DNA of 64,000 nucleotides. Origin: Mytilisepta virgata (taxonomy: Eukaryota > Mollusca > Bivalvia > Mytilida > Mytilidae). The notes under the pieces were generated by a model. That model made no database searches, was not told the origin of the DNA, and saw nothing but the letters and a program-made list of their open reading frames with translations. Shown piece by piece: positions 36,244 to 47,277 of the stretch. Both the position numbers and the translations under genes were made by a program. Within the stretch, counting starts at the first letter, position 1. The number at the start of each line of letters is the position of its first letter. The stretch is from contig CM051518.1 in NCBI GenBank assembly GCA_028015205.1, forward strand, positions 54,112,372-54,176,371, read 5' to 3'.

Positions 36244-37421
36244 TTAGTCCAAATGTAACAAATAGGAGGCAGTGTCAGCAAACTGAAATACAGTAACATC
36301 ACCATTCTGATGTTGATCTTTAAGTTGCTGTAGGCGTTGGTTGAGTTGGGTGTATTTCCTTCTCTTTGTTGGTCGTACTCCCTCGGCATGGTACTGGATA
36401 AGAGTTATCTCGTTAAATGCTTGCTCGTCTTTGAGATAGTTTAGTAGCGTATAGATGTTTGGGTGTGGCACTTGGATCATCTTTTTTAAGCCGCTGTGCC
36501 ATCCTTCTAAATGGTTTGTTGTCCTTGGACCTTCTGTTTGGTAATGATTCTATAGCTGTCTGTTTGCTTCAACCCAGTATGTTGTGACGTAGTCTGTAAA
36601 TGGGGTAGTATTTGCAGTTGACTCTGAATTTTCCAACTTTTCCAGTGCATGGAACCAGACGTCTACTTCTGCCGTCGGATTCAGTTGAATATGGCGTTGG
36701 GTGAAAGCAGTCTTCAGTAGTGAGAAGAATCTTGTATAGATGGTCTCTGACTTCCGAATATAAAAGTGCAAAAACCAGTGGGAACATCTCTCCATCAATC
36801 AGTGCATGTAGAGTGTACAGCTGTTCAAAGATTGATGGACATGTGTAGAAGGTACCATCAGCGTAGATTGTATTGTTGTCGTTGTTTGCCAGGTTTTGTA
36901 GGTTGTTGTCAGTGGCAAGTATCTTATCGAAGGTACCATCATTGATAAGCAAGAATCTTTCAGCAGCTGTAGTTTGAGTCAACTCATCCTGGAGGTCAAT
37001 GGTCAGTAGAGATGTTGGTAGATGTGGTATAAGGTCCTCTCGCTGACGATAAAGACTGGATTTCAGAGAAGGGAAAGTTGGGAGCTGTTCAACCATCCGT
37101 TGAGTATCGTCATTCCATTCTGGTGTACGAAGCTTGGCTATTTCCTGTTTATAGATTTCTGGTACAGGAGTAATCTCTGCTCTACATCTTTTCTTTATGT
37201 GTTGCAATACTTTGGTCACCTTTAGTTTGGCTGGGTTTGGTGAATGATTGTGTACTAGGTTGAATCCAATGGGTATGTTGTTTAAGGTACGAATAGTTGA
37301 AGGGCAGGTTCTAGTAGCACATCTCCAGTAGACTCTATCATTCCGTCTGTTCTTAACCTGGAAACGGTTTTCTCTGGATACAAGGCTCTGCCCACCTCGC
37401 TCGTTGTCTATAAATTGCGCC
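36244..37421 (-). pseudogene. FLYWCH zinc finger plus MULE transposase, broken
   Basis: The reading frame runs leftward from 37421. A FLYWCH finger comes first (GGQSLVSRENRFQV, VYWRC, RTCPS, VHNHSPN, about 37405-37240). The MULE core follows, with ADGTFYTCPSIFEQLYTLHA (first catalytic Asp region) and DGEMFPLVFALL. A frameshift near 36780 is needed to continue into KSETIYTRFFSLLK; then sequence jumps to VDVWFHALEKL, apparently lacking about 100 residues of the catalytic core. After a stop, the C-terminus NHLEGWHSGLKKM and HPNIYTLLNYLKDEQ ends at 36244. It cut and joined the transposon ends in the ancestor and is now inactive. The 5' end coincides with a CCAG splice acceptor, so an upstream exon is expected. 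Confidence 0.88.
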
Positions 37422-38689
37422 CTGGTAACTCAAGTTGGGTAAGAGATAAAAATTACCCGTTTAAAATATAAATACAATGTAATTGTGTTTGTTTTGTTCC
37501 AATGTGTGTGAGTTGTTTTTTTTTTAATTTAGTTTTAGCAACCCTTATTTATGTTTTATATAAGAATACCTTTTAGGTTAAAACTGTGTATATTTCATGG
37601 TAGTACATGTATGTATGCTATTGTTAACAAATTAAAAAATCCAAGATCACAAAGTATATGGAAAGTTGGTATCCCCTTTTTCATATGGTATCTACACACA
37701 TCTTATGATCTTTCCCCTTTTATATTAAACATATACTATATCCCGATTAGGGAGAGATTATACTGCGTTTTAGTTTCTTGTAGGTGAAGACAGGAGGTAC
37801 CTTTGTACCCCCTGCCTTCCACTACAGACCGCAGACACTGTTATAATACTTATAATAATAATAATGGCCATACTAATTGTAGTTTTAGGATAGGGAACAA
37901 GGATATAGCACTTTGTGGCAAAATTTAATAAATAATCATAATGAATTAAACGTAAATAAGGGCCCAAAAGACCCACCCATATAAGCGCTGTGTGTAGATA
38001 CAAGAGAAGACAGAGGTGAACTAGACTGTATGAATGTAGAAAAAAAAGAAGTATAAATAAACATAAAAATAAACATAAAAAATATGCACTAACTAAAATA
38101 AACTAAAATAATAAGATGCCGTATACCAGGGAACCATCGACAGTTGTCCTAATTACTTATGTGTAATAGAATGTCAAGGCAGATGTGTGCGTAACTACCT
38201 CAGTGTTGAAATGTAGCAATATTGTCGACTTGAGCATACTAAGCACTCGCTGCAACAGACAACCTCGATCAAATTCCCTGGCACACAACAAAAAATATAA
38301 AACATTTCCTTGATTAGGAATAGATTAATTTAATATAGTACCCCCCCTCCCCCCCTGACACATTCTCATATACCTCCAAAGAGAAAGAGATAAAGTTAAG
38401 TGGTATAATGTGATTCCTCCAGCCTAGGCGGGGATGTATTTGCCTCTGTTGGAGAAATCACCCCTATATGTACCTAGTGTATGTATAAAAAAGTGAGTAA
38501 AAATATATATACCAGTATAATAATATAAAGAAAAACATACTTTAAGTTTTCTATACACCAATCATCTGCAGAAGGGCCTGAAGAAAAGTAGGGAGGGTGT
38601 TATAGGGTACTATATATATACTGTCAACGATGGGTGCATACATATTTTAGGTTCATGTGTCAGCAGAGCAGGTCTGAAGTTCACTTGTC
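37413..38689. repeat. 1.27-kb tandem duplication, unit 1
   Basis: From AATTGCGCCCTGGTAACTC to TTCACTTGTC it is nearly identical to 38742-40015. A 52-bp spacer (38690-38741) separates the units. Its left end coincides with the 5' end of the FLYWCH exon. It lies wholly within the MULE. Confidence 0.95.
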
Positions 38690-38741
38690 AAAAAGTTGGT
38701 TTGGTTTATATATTTTGGTGGGCGACTTACCAATGTTCGGT

Positions 38742-40015
38742 AATTGCGCCCTGGTAACTCAAGTTGGGTAAGAGATAAAAATTACTCGTTTAAAATATAA
38801 ATACAATGTAATTGTGTTTGTTTTGTTCTAATGTGTGTGAGTTTTTTTTTAAAATTATTTTTAGCAACCCTTATTCATGTTTTGTAAAAGAATACCTTTT
38901 AGGTTAAAACTGTGTATATTTCATGGTAGTACATGTATGTATGCTATTGTTAACAAATTAAAAAATCCAAGATCACAAAGTATAGGGAAAGTTGGTATCC
39001 CCTTTTTGATATTGTATCTACACACATCTTATGATGTTTCCCTTTTTATATTAAACATATACTATATCCCGATTAGGGAGAGATTATACTGCGTTTTAGT
39101 TTCTTGTAGGTGAAGACAGGAGGTACCTTTGTACCCCTGCCTTCCTCTACAGACCGCACACACTGTTATAATACTGATAATAATAATAATAGCCATAATA
39201 ATTGTAGTTTTAGAGTAGGGAACAAGGATATAGCACTTTCTGACAAAATTTAATAAATAATCATAATGAATAAAACGTAAATAAGGGCCCAAAAGACCCA
39301 CCCATATAAGCGCTGTGTGTAGATACAAGAGAAGACAGAGGTGAACTAGACTGTATGAATGTAGAAAAAAAGAAGTATAAATAAACATAAAAAAAAAATA
39401 AATAAAATATGCACTAACTAAAATAAACTAAAATAATAAGATGCCGTATACCAGGGAACCATCGACAGTTGTCTTAATTACATATCAGTAATAGAATATC
39501 AAGGCAGGTGTGTGCGTAACTACCTCAGTGTTGAAATGTAGCAATATTGTCGACTTGAGCATACTAAGCACTCATTGCAACCGATAACCTCGATTAAATT
39601 CCCTGGCACACAACAAAAAAAAATATAAAATATTTCCTTAATTAGGAATAGATTAATTTAATATAGTACCTCCCCCACGGAACACATTCTCATATACCTC
39701 CAAAGAGAAAGAGATAAAGTTAACTGGTATAATGTGATTCCTCCAGCCTAGGCGGGGATGTATTTGCCTCTGTTGGAGAAATCACCCCTATATGTACCTA
39801 ATGTATGTATAAAAAAAAGTGAGTAAAAATATTTATACCAGTATAATAATATAAAAAAACATACTTTAAGTTTTTCATACACCAATCATCTGCAGAAGGG
39901 CCTGAAGAAAAGTAGGGAGGGGGTTATAGGGTACTATATATATATACTGCCAACGATGGGTGCATACATATTTTAGGTTCATGCGTCAGCAGAGCAGGTC
40001 TGAAGTTCACTTGTC
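38742..40015. repeat. 1.27-kb tandem duplication, unit 2
   Basis: Second copy of the unit at 37413-38689. On the minus strand its start reads CCAG/GGCGCAATTA...CATTG/GTAAGT, i.e. an acceptor and a strong donor bounding 20 nt (38731-38750). Open frames on either strand are AT-rich and not recognised. Confidence 0.95.
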
Positions 40016-40966
40016 TTCTGTTCCTATTTTCCTTATCCAAATAGTATTTTTAATAACATATAGCATGTAAATTAAATAAGATTATGCAATATTGATAAAC
40101 AGGCATTATATCTGTTAGTGATTAACAAAAGCTAACAGAAGCGTGTTATGCGAGCAATTATAAGCTTTAGATGATGCATTTTTATTGTTTACCTTTGAGT
40201 GTGCTGTGATCTGAAACGAAACGGATAACATTCATAATTATGTCATTATCTGTCCCAATATTGTTTAAAAATAATATATTGTATATGAAATGTCTACTTC
40301 TCTCTCTGTGTGTGTAGTAATAAAAAAAAATGAGACCTTAAAAAACTTAAAGGTATAACTATTGATCAGATATATGTAGGCTACTGTTACAGATAAATGA
40401 TGTTACTATTGTTGATGTGTTCAGTCATGTGTCATCGGGTAGATTGAATTTCAATTATGATAATGTGAGCTGTTAATCAAGGGTGAGTGTTTACATGGTC
40501 CGTTTTCCAAAATTTTAACGTGTAAATATGCCATGCGTTCTGTGTAACTAATTAGAATATAGATGATAAGAAAAATACATGTTTTGTAGGAGACAAGATT
40601 TGTTCACAAACAACCCTTTTTGTTAAATGCGACCAGTCAATAAAACATTGGGATATTATATATGTATAATGAACAGGAAAAAATACATCTTTGGTAGACC
40701 AGGCTTGATAACAAACTATTCTAATATAGATACGATCCATTTTTATAACATATAAGTAAAAACATTTAGAACTATGCTAATTTGTCTTCCATACATTTTT
40801 TTTTTGGCAGACCAGGTTTGTTTATAGCAAACCTCTCTAAAATAGATATGGTCCGCTTGTATGAAAAAATATAGGTATATAAAAAAAAGGAAAAAAAAGA
40901 CCTTTAGGCTAGTCAAAACGGCAAATATTGCATCTGTGTTTGGACTTACAGATAAAGTATATATAA
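40016..40966. other. MULE interior and probable LINE 3' UTR
   Basis: No gene. Between 40555 and 40868 three degenerate repeats of about 105-110 bp share AATACAT...TTTGG(T/C)AGACCAGG and ATATAGAT.(A/C)G(A/G)TCC blocks. They may be part of the LINE 3' UTR, but no poly(A) tail or target duplication marks its end. Confidence 0.55.
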
Positions 40967-43900
40967 CTATATAAATCTACGAGTTTGCAGAACAAATTCA
41001 ATAATAGGTTGTGTACATGCCAATTTACCAGATAGAAGATTTTGTAAGGGAAGTATGGTGACACCATTCTTTTTCAGTTGTTCAATCATTATTTGTCTGT
41101 TTTCTGAGTATTCATTACATTCTAAAAGATAATGACGGACAGTGTCTACTGCTGGACAAAAGTCACATTTATCAGTATTTTTGATACCCAGTTTATATAA
41201 ATGAGCGTTAAATCGACCATATCCTGTTCTGGGTTTATATAAAATCACCTCATTCTTTCTTGTCATTTTTGGTAAACTAGCATGTAGGGATACGTCAGGT
41301 TTTATATTGAACAAATGGCGACCTTTGGTATTGTTATTCCAGGTATTCTGCCACATATCTTTTAAAAGGGATCTACACATAGTTTTTATATCCTCTTTAA
41401 AATAGGGAATTTTGGAATATATATGTTCATAGTTAAGTGCTTTTTTGGCCTGTAAGTCGGCTAGTTCGTTTCCATGTATTCCAACAGGACTTGGTATCCA
41501 TTCAAAGACAACATTAACACCTGATTGATTGATTGATTGAATACTGTTTTACGCCGAGCTGGCGATATTTCAGCCAATATTACGGCGAAACACCTGGTTG
41601 TATCAGAGAGGATGTCATATAATGTATATCATACATAATAAGTTGTTTAACTTTGTATATTGAGCTCTTTATGGCGTACAATGCTGCCTGAGAGTCAACA
41701 AATATAACTGCATTTGTAGGTCTAAAATCTTGTAACCAGTTTAGAGACATAAATATGGCCATCAATTCACACATAAATATTGAAATATTATTTTGCAGTC
41801 TGTATCCCCTTTTTATGCCAAGTTCCGTAACCACATAAGCGCAGCTGTTTTTGCCACTTTCTGGATCTTTTGACCCATCAGTGTATATCTTAACAAACTG
41901 GCTGTATTTATTGTCAATAAGTATATTTCCCTCACTTTTTATAAGTGGGGGGAGGTCCTTTTTTGTAATAGATTTATTTAAATCCATGAATACTTGAGGC
42001 TTATGTAAGTGCCATGGTGCCACATGGTGGTTGTGGACATTAATTTTGTTTATATATGGAATCAATGTCAATATTATATTTTGATAATACACCATTTGCA
42101 ATACAACAGTATAATTTTTGTTTTTGGTTCAATCTTGAATTATAGTATTTATACATAAAGTCGTTTTCTAAACTATTTTTTGCCGGATGCAAGTTATCGT
42201 TGCTATATATGTTTAAGAAGGATTTTGCAATTAACGCTTTTCGCTTTTCTTCATAAGGCGGGTCACCCATTTCTACTTGTAAAGAAGTAAGGGATGCACC
42301 TTTCAGTGTACCTGTACATAATTTGAGGGCTTGATATTGAATACTATTGAGGATTTTTTTGTTAAAAACCGATGCAGTATTGTATACCTCACAACCATAG
42401 TCTATTTTTGATCTGATAAGAGCCATATACATTGTACGTAGGGTGTGACTATTTGCTCCCCATTTTGTACCTGTAAGTAATCTTATACAGTTCAATACTT
42501 TTACACATCTGGTGTGAATATGTTGTATATGCTTGTACCAAGTTAATTTTTGATCAAATATGATACCTAGGAATTTTATTTCTGTTACTATTTTCAAAAT
42601 GTTGTTTCCTAATTTAAGTGTTATTTCACTCAACTATTTTCTACGATGGAAAACAATACATACAGTTTTTGTTGGTGAAATATTAAACCCCCACTCGTTA
42701 CACTATGAGTACAGGCTATCTAGGTCACATTGTATTTTTTTACATAAATATTCAATAGATTTACCTGACATCCACAGGCCACCGTCATCAGCAAACTGTG
42801 ATATATTGCAATTTTTTATACAGTCAGATAAGTCGTTTACCATTATGTTAAATAAAGTTGGGCTAATGCAACTACCTTGAGGTGTCCCGTTTTCTACTAA
42901 ATGCGTTTTCGACTACGTGTTATTTATACGTACTTGAAGTGTTCTATTACTTAAAAAAGAGTTTACATATGCTAGGATGTTACCCTTAATACCTAATTTT
43001 GACATTTTTTTTAAGAAGACCATATTTCCAGAGCATATCGAAAGCTTTCTGAAAGTCTATAAATATACCTATTGTTATTTATTTCGTTAGAAAACCTTTT
43101 TGTATATCATTCTCTAATCTAATACATTGCTCTATAGTACCTCTATTTTTGCGAAACCCACTCTGGTTAGGATTATATAGTTTGTGTTTTTCAAGAAACC
43201 ACCTAAGCCGATTATTCACCATTTTCTCCATAATTTTGTTAAAGTTTGAAGTTAGGGCAATAGGATAATATGATAATGGATCACTGGGGTTTTCACCTGG
43301 TTTGATATGTGGGATTACAGTCGAGTGTTTCCATTCTGAGGGAAGGGTGTGTAAGAACAATATCTTATAGAAAAATAGAAGCAGAACACTAAGAGATTTG
43401 TCGGATAAGTGTTTGAACATATTATAGCATGTTCTATCTTTACCTGGAGAGCTATCATTTGTATCTTCTAATGCATCGTTTAATTCCTGTAAATTGAATT
43501 CTTCATTGTAACTGTCACAATTTTCATTAAAGTAAGATTGTAAGTGATTAGTTTCTTCTATTTCTTTACAAGTTTTATACTGTATAAATGTATCTGAGTA
43601 ATTACTTGTACTACTGACTTTACTGAATTTTTCTGCAAATACGTCTGCTTTCTCGTTGTCTGTTTCAAAATTTTTATCATTATCTATTAAAGTTGGGATG
43701 TCACATTTATTGATAGATTTTCCTAGCATTCGCTTTATTACATGCCATACCTTGGACATTTTTGTGTCTGAATTTAGGGAACTGCAGTACGACTCCCAGT
43801 ATTGACTTTGAGATTTATTTATAATTTTTTTACAATAGCTTTCTTTTTGTTTATATAAAATAAAATCGTGACCATTTCCAGTATGCTGAGCCCTATTTCG

Positions 43901-44700
43901 TGCCTTGTTTCTCTCTCTGACAGCATTTGTACACTCGAGCGTCCACCATGGAACAGATGGTTTTTTACCTTGAATATTATTTTTTCTGACTGGGATATGT
44001 TCACCAGCTATTTGTATAATTGTGTTAGTTAGTAAGGAGTTGGTCTTTCTATATTTCCAGTGACCATCTCCTCACTTAGAGCTTCGTCACAATGTTTTAT
44101 AAAACCATCCCAGTCAGCTTTATTAAAATTCCATTTCACAACATCATCTTCCTTGTTACAGTCAACTTTATAATTAAAATTTATTTTGACAACAAAGTGG
44201 TCACTGCCATAGGTAGAACTACTATCGACAGACCAAGTAGCTTTATGACTTATATTTGAGCAACAAAGTGATAGGTCAATACTTGATGTTTCAAGATTTA
44301 TGGGATTCAACCTAGTACCAGTACCATAATTAAGAAATACAATGTCATTTTCAAGTATAAAATTGTACAATTCTTTCCCTTTAGTTTGCGTTTGTTTGCA
44401 ACCCCATAACTTGTGATGGGCATTAAAATCACCACATAAAATGAAGAATTTATTCACTTGAGATATTAAAGATTCATAATCTGTTAGTTTGGCATCATTG
44501 TGTACAACATAGCAGTTTATTAGAGTTACTAGTCTATTATCTAACTTGCTATCAATACAACTTACTTCCAGTTTAGTTTTTATATCTCTATTATTGTATT
44601 TAATATAATTTCTACAATATATAGCTGTTCCTCCCCCCTTAGTATTTCTGAAAGAGCAATGTGCCAATTTATATCCGTTTATTTCTGGGTGGTCGTTCTC
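40967..44700 (-). mobile_element. Non-LTR retrotransposon (I-group-like LINE), 5'-truncated and broken
   Basis: Reading leftward it carries an APE-type endonuclease C-terminal part (GGGTAIYCRNYI, ILCGDFNAHHKLWG, TYGSDHFVV; 44690-44029). A linker follows, then the reverse transcriptase (43759-42600: GIFIDFQKAFD, NGTPQGSCISPTLFN, QFADDGG). Next is RNase H (IYTDGSKD, CELMAI, VDSQAALYA, GIHGNELAD; 42000-41420) and a C-terminal zinc-binding segment (CDFCPAVDTVRHYLLEC). In-frame stops at 43079, in INNT-stop-SKTH and in LYS-stop-CNEW, a frameshift in an A-run near 43010 and an inserted SINE fragment inactivate it. RNase H plus the endonuclease favours the I/Nimb side over Jockey proper. ORF1 is absent. 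Confidence 0.9.
41524..41588 (-). mobile_element. SINE-tail fragment inserted in LINE RNase H
   Basis: 65 bp, on the minus strand CGCCGTAATATTGGC...CGGCGTAAAACAG then (CAAT)n, flanked by the 8-bp duplication AACACCTG (41516-41523 and 41589-41596). Without it and one duplication copy the LINE frame reads continuously IQPGVNVVFEW. The tail module resembles the end of the SINE at 10373-10640. Confidence 0.88.
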
Positions 44701-45240
44701 TTGTCAAAAACCTCAGCATTTCCATATTATAAAGCACTGATGAGAAGTGCTCATTGAGCATCCTATATTTATCACATTTAGCAGCTTGGGCAGTGTGACA
44801 TGAACAATGTTCTCAGAGCATCCTCTGTTCATACAAAAAAATAATTACTAACTTTAATTAGATTATCAAATCAAATAAAAGTTATTTATACTCTTTTTTT
44901 AAATGTATGCATTATTTTAATATTTATTTAGAATTTAAACAAAAAATGTTATCATAAATGATGGTATTCGTATTTGTTTTATAAATAAAATTAACATTTT
45001 AGATATATATTTAAAATAAGAAATGTTATATTATTTAATGAAAAGAACAGTAATTTGATGATTTAATTACTCAGAAATGTTATATTTTTATCATTGAAAA
45101 GTGCATTAATTTCATGATTTAAAAAAAATCATATTTTATACTTAATAATCCTAAAATAATACTTTGAACATGCAATAATTAATTCTTGTTATTTTAACAA
45201 AACAAACACCAGGTCTACTGTTTATTTAAGAACATTTCAC
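44701..45240. other. MULE right subterminal spacer
   Basis: AT-rich, no gene. Two diverged GAGCATCCT(A/C)T motifs (near 44756 and 44816) occur. Confidence 0.5.
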
Positions 45241-45251
45241 ATCACAAAATA

Positions 45252-45297
45252 ATGTGGGACAATCAGAACTTTTCATGTGGGACAATCAGATCTCTAA
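45252..45297. repeat. MULE right subterminal repeats
   Basis: Two copies of TGTGGGACAATCAGA (near 45252 and 45277) in the same orientation as the right terminal repeat AGTGGGACAATCGGGAA. Confidence 0.85.
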
Positions 45298-45330
45298 AAT
45301 TTTAAAAAGTGGGACAATCGGGAATAAACC
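45298..45330. repeat. MULE right terminal inverted repeat
   Basis: Reverse complement of the left end; followed by target duplication ACTCCATT at 45331-45338. Confidence 0.92.
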
Positions 45331-45826
45331 ACTCCATTCGGCCTAACATACTCTTCAGGATTTTTAGTTAAAGTTTCAGCTTTGAAAAATGTCTACATTA
45401 ATCTTTAGAACAAGTAATGAGTCGAAATGTTTTGTCAATTGTTTAATCTGGCGAGATAACTGTTCTTTCCTTTATTATTTGATATGTCGTGTTGTCATTT
45501 GTTTTTATAAATAAATCTGAAAAATTAACATTTATTGCCACTTTTTAAACTAACATACATATAATGGGTTCACTTTCTTATAACTAGAGGTTGATACGTG
45601 TCAAAATAAACGCCTTACCCTCGTTTCATTTGATTGTAAACCCAAAGAAATACCAAAAGAAATACAAAAAACAATGGGAATTTTTGAAAAGTGATAAGAT
45701 TATTTTAAATCTATACAATTCGGAGAATTTATCTTTTCGACTTTTATACGGTTGTGCATAAATTACCATGAGTGAAATTAGTTCAGTTTTCAAGTTATAA
45801 AAACATTGATCGGACTTTAATAAAAT

Positions 45827-45969
45827 AACAATCCAAAGATACTAATATTAGATATAGTAAATTTATACTATGCTGTGTACGACGCATTTCAAGGAGTTAC
45901 CTCTCATCAGCAGCATTAAAACCGAAACATTTGGAAGACCAAAACCCAAAGTTATATATATAAAGTACG
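45827..45969 (+). repeat. Partial 378-bp repeat monomer
   Basis: Starts at the exact unit boundary AACAATCCAAAGATACTA and covers the first ~135 bp of the unit. Copy A has only about 7 bp here (near 3036), so the fragment was added in copy B. Confidence 0.85.
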
Positions 45970-46003
45970 TGTGTTGATTCTTCTAAGATAATGCATAGCA
46001 TAA

Positions 46004-46628
46004 TGTTATGATATTGTATTATTATATTCATTTTGTTATGATATTGTAATTATTATATTTATTTATCTTGGCCTAATTTGTTTTGCGTAGCCTTATAACA
46101 TGTATAATATGTTTACATAATACTTATAGTTGTTTACCAAATTATGTTATAACAGCGCAGTTTAGAAATCACTGGAACAATAATAGATACTGATGGAATG
46201 ACTAGAACTTTCTATTTGACTTACGTAATAATTCTGGTGTAATTCAAACTTCTACCGTATTCCAGAAGTTTCCGTTCTACAGTATATATACGGACAACAA
46301 AGTTAGACTTTCAGAGCATAACATTTTGGACCAGACTTTAACAGCTGTTGGATTGACGCACTTTTATTTACGTTACACACATCATCCTTGACACACTTTT
46401 ATTTACGTTACATCATACTTATATATTGGATATAATATTCCGTTTGGATTCCCGCAACAGTGACGAGAAGAATTCCGGAAAAGACAAAGGATTTTGAACA
46501 GTTAAGTTGACATTTTATTTTGTGTAATATTTTTTTTGTAAACTTGTATATAATAAATCTTGTTAAATTTTATTATTGATTTGTGTCTTTTGTTGGCTAC
46601 AATTTAAAAGATGATTTCGGCCGTAACA
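46004..46628 (+). mobile_element. Solo LTR of an LTR retrotransposon, 625 bp
   Basis: Begins TGTTATGAT and ends CGTAACA (TG...CA with TGTTA/TAACA ends). It is flanked by ATAA (46000-46003 and 46629-46632), and copy A shows the empty site GCATAATAAAAT near 3078. Promoter-like TATATATACGG lies near 46283 and AATAAATCT near 46553, as expected for U3 and R. No internal coding region remains, so it is a recombined solo LTR. Orientation is inferred from the TATA and AATAAA order. The Gypsy or BEL class cannot be decided from the LTR alone. Confidence 0.85.
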
Positions 46629-46649
46629 ATAATAAAATTCCAACTCTAA

Positions 46650-47277
46650 TACATTCTCAAATTAAGGTCGTCTACTGAAACATTCCTTAGAATCAAGATT
46701 ATCTTTATCATTTTATTTCTGTATTTTTCAAAATTTGACTACATTTATTCTATTTCAAAACTTGTCCATTCTCGGTTTTTATATGCCTTTGTAATCATTA
46801 ATATGAGCGTTTGCATTGAGCAAAAATTTTTCGGCACCAATAAAATTCCTATTTTCAATGCATACTTTCATGCCCCACGAATGTTTAATTTTAGGGATAA
46901 TATTGTTAATCCATAAAATACTACCATCTGAATTCGATAACTATATATAATATTCAATCCACTTTGAACTTCACGCTGAAATCTCCTATACAACCAGAAC
47001 AAAATTTTTATTTTGTTAAAATATACCATTAAATGGCATGTCAAGCTTTTCAGCTTGTGGAAATATTGTCAGAATAGTTGGTTGTCTTAGCAAACTAGTT
47101 CCTAAATCTAAATCCCTTACTGATATATTTTTCATTTTTCAAATAGTGGCAAAACCATTGTTGACTTAAACAACTCAGAATTTATTCCTGAAATAGGTAA
47201 ATATTCTATGTTAACCGATCCACTAAAACATTCATCCATTTTAAAATTATAAATATCTACATATTGCAAATGTGAAG
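46650..47277 (-). pseudogene. TLR pseudogene psi-5, TIR and late LRR part
   Basis: Copy B counterpart of psi-1 (3112-3529), retaining more of the TIR domain: the box 2 region near 46840-46870 and the helix following it at 46690-46830, all frameshifted. LRR sequence joins the juxtamembrane part directly near 47010, the same deletion as in copy A. It ends at the Penelope-like insertion. Confidence 0.85.

Larger units (their letters stand above)
35754..45330 (-). mobile_element. MULE-type DNA transposon, 9.6 kb, with nested elements
   Basis: Terminal inverted repeats of about 33 bp bound it: left GGTATCTTCCCGATTGTCCC and right (complement) GGTTTATTCCCGATTGTCCC, then CACTTTTT-like sequence. It is flanked by an 8-bp duplication. 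It contains minus-strand FLYWCH and MULE transposase remnants, a 1.27 kb internal tandem duplication and a LINE. The transposase domain is the main ground for assigning the Mutator-like class; the 8-bp duplication alone would also fit hAT or P. Confidence 0.92.

Noticed and set aside
37551..37787. 78-codon plus-strand frame repeated at 38877-39113
   Set aside because: Conserved only because the 1.27-kb unit is a recent tandem duplication; no domain and AT-rich composition.
35754..45330. hAT or P element assignment from the 8-bp duplication
   Set aside because: The coding remnants are FLYWCH plus MULE, which outweighs the target length.
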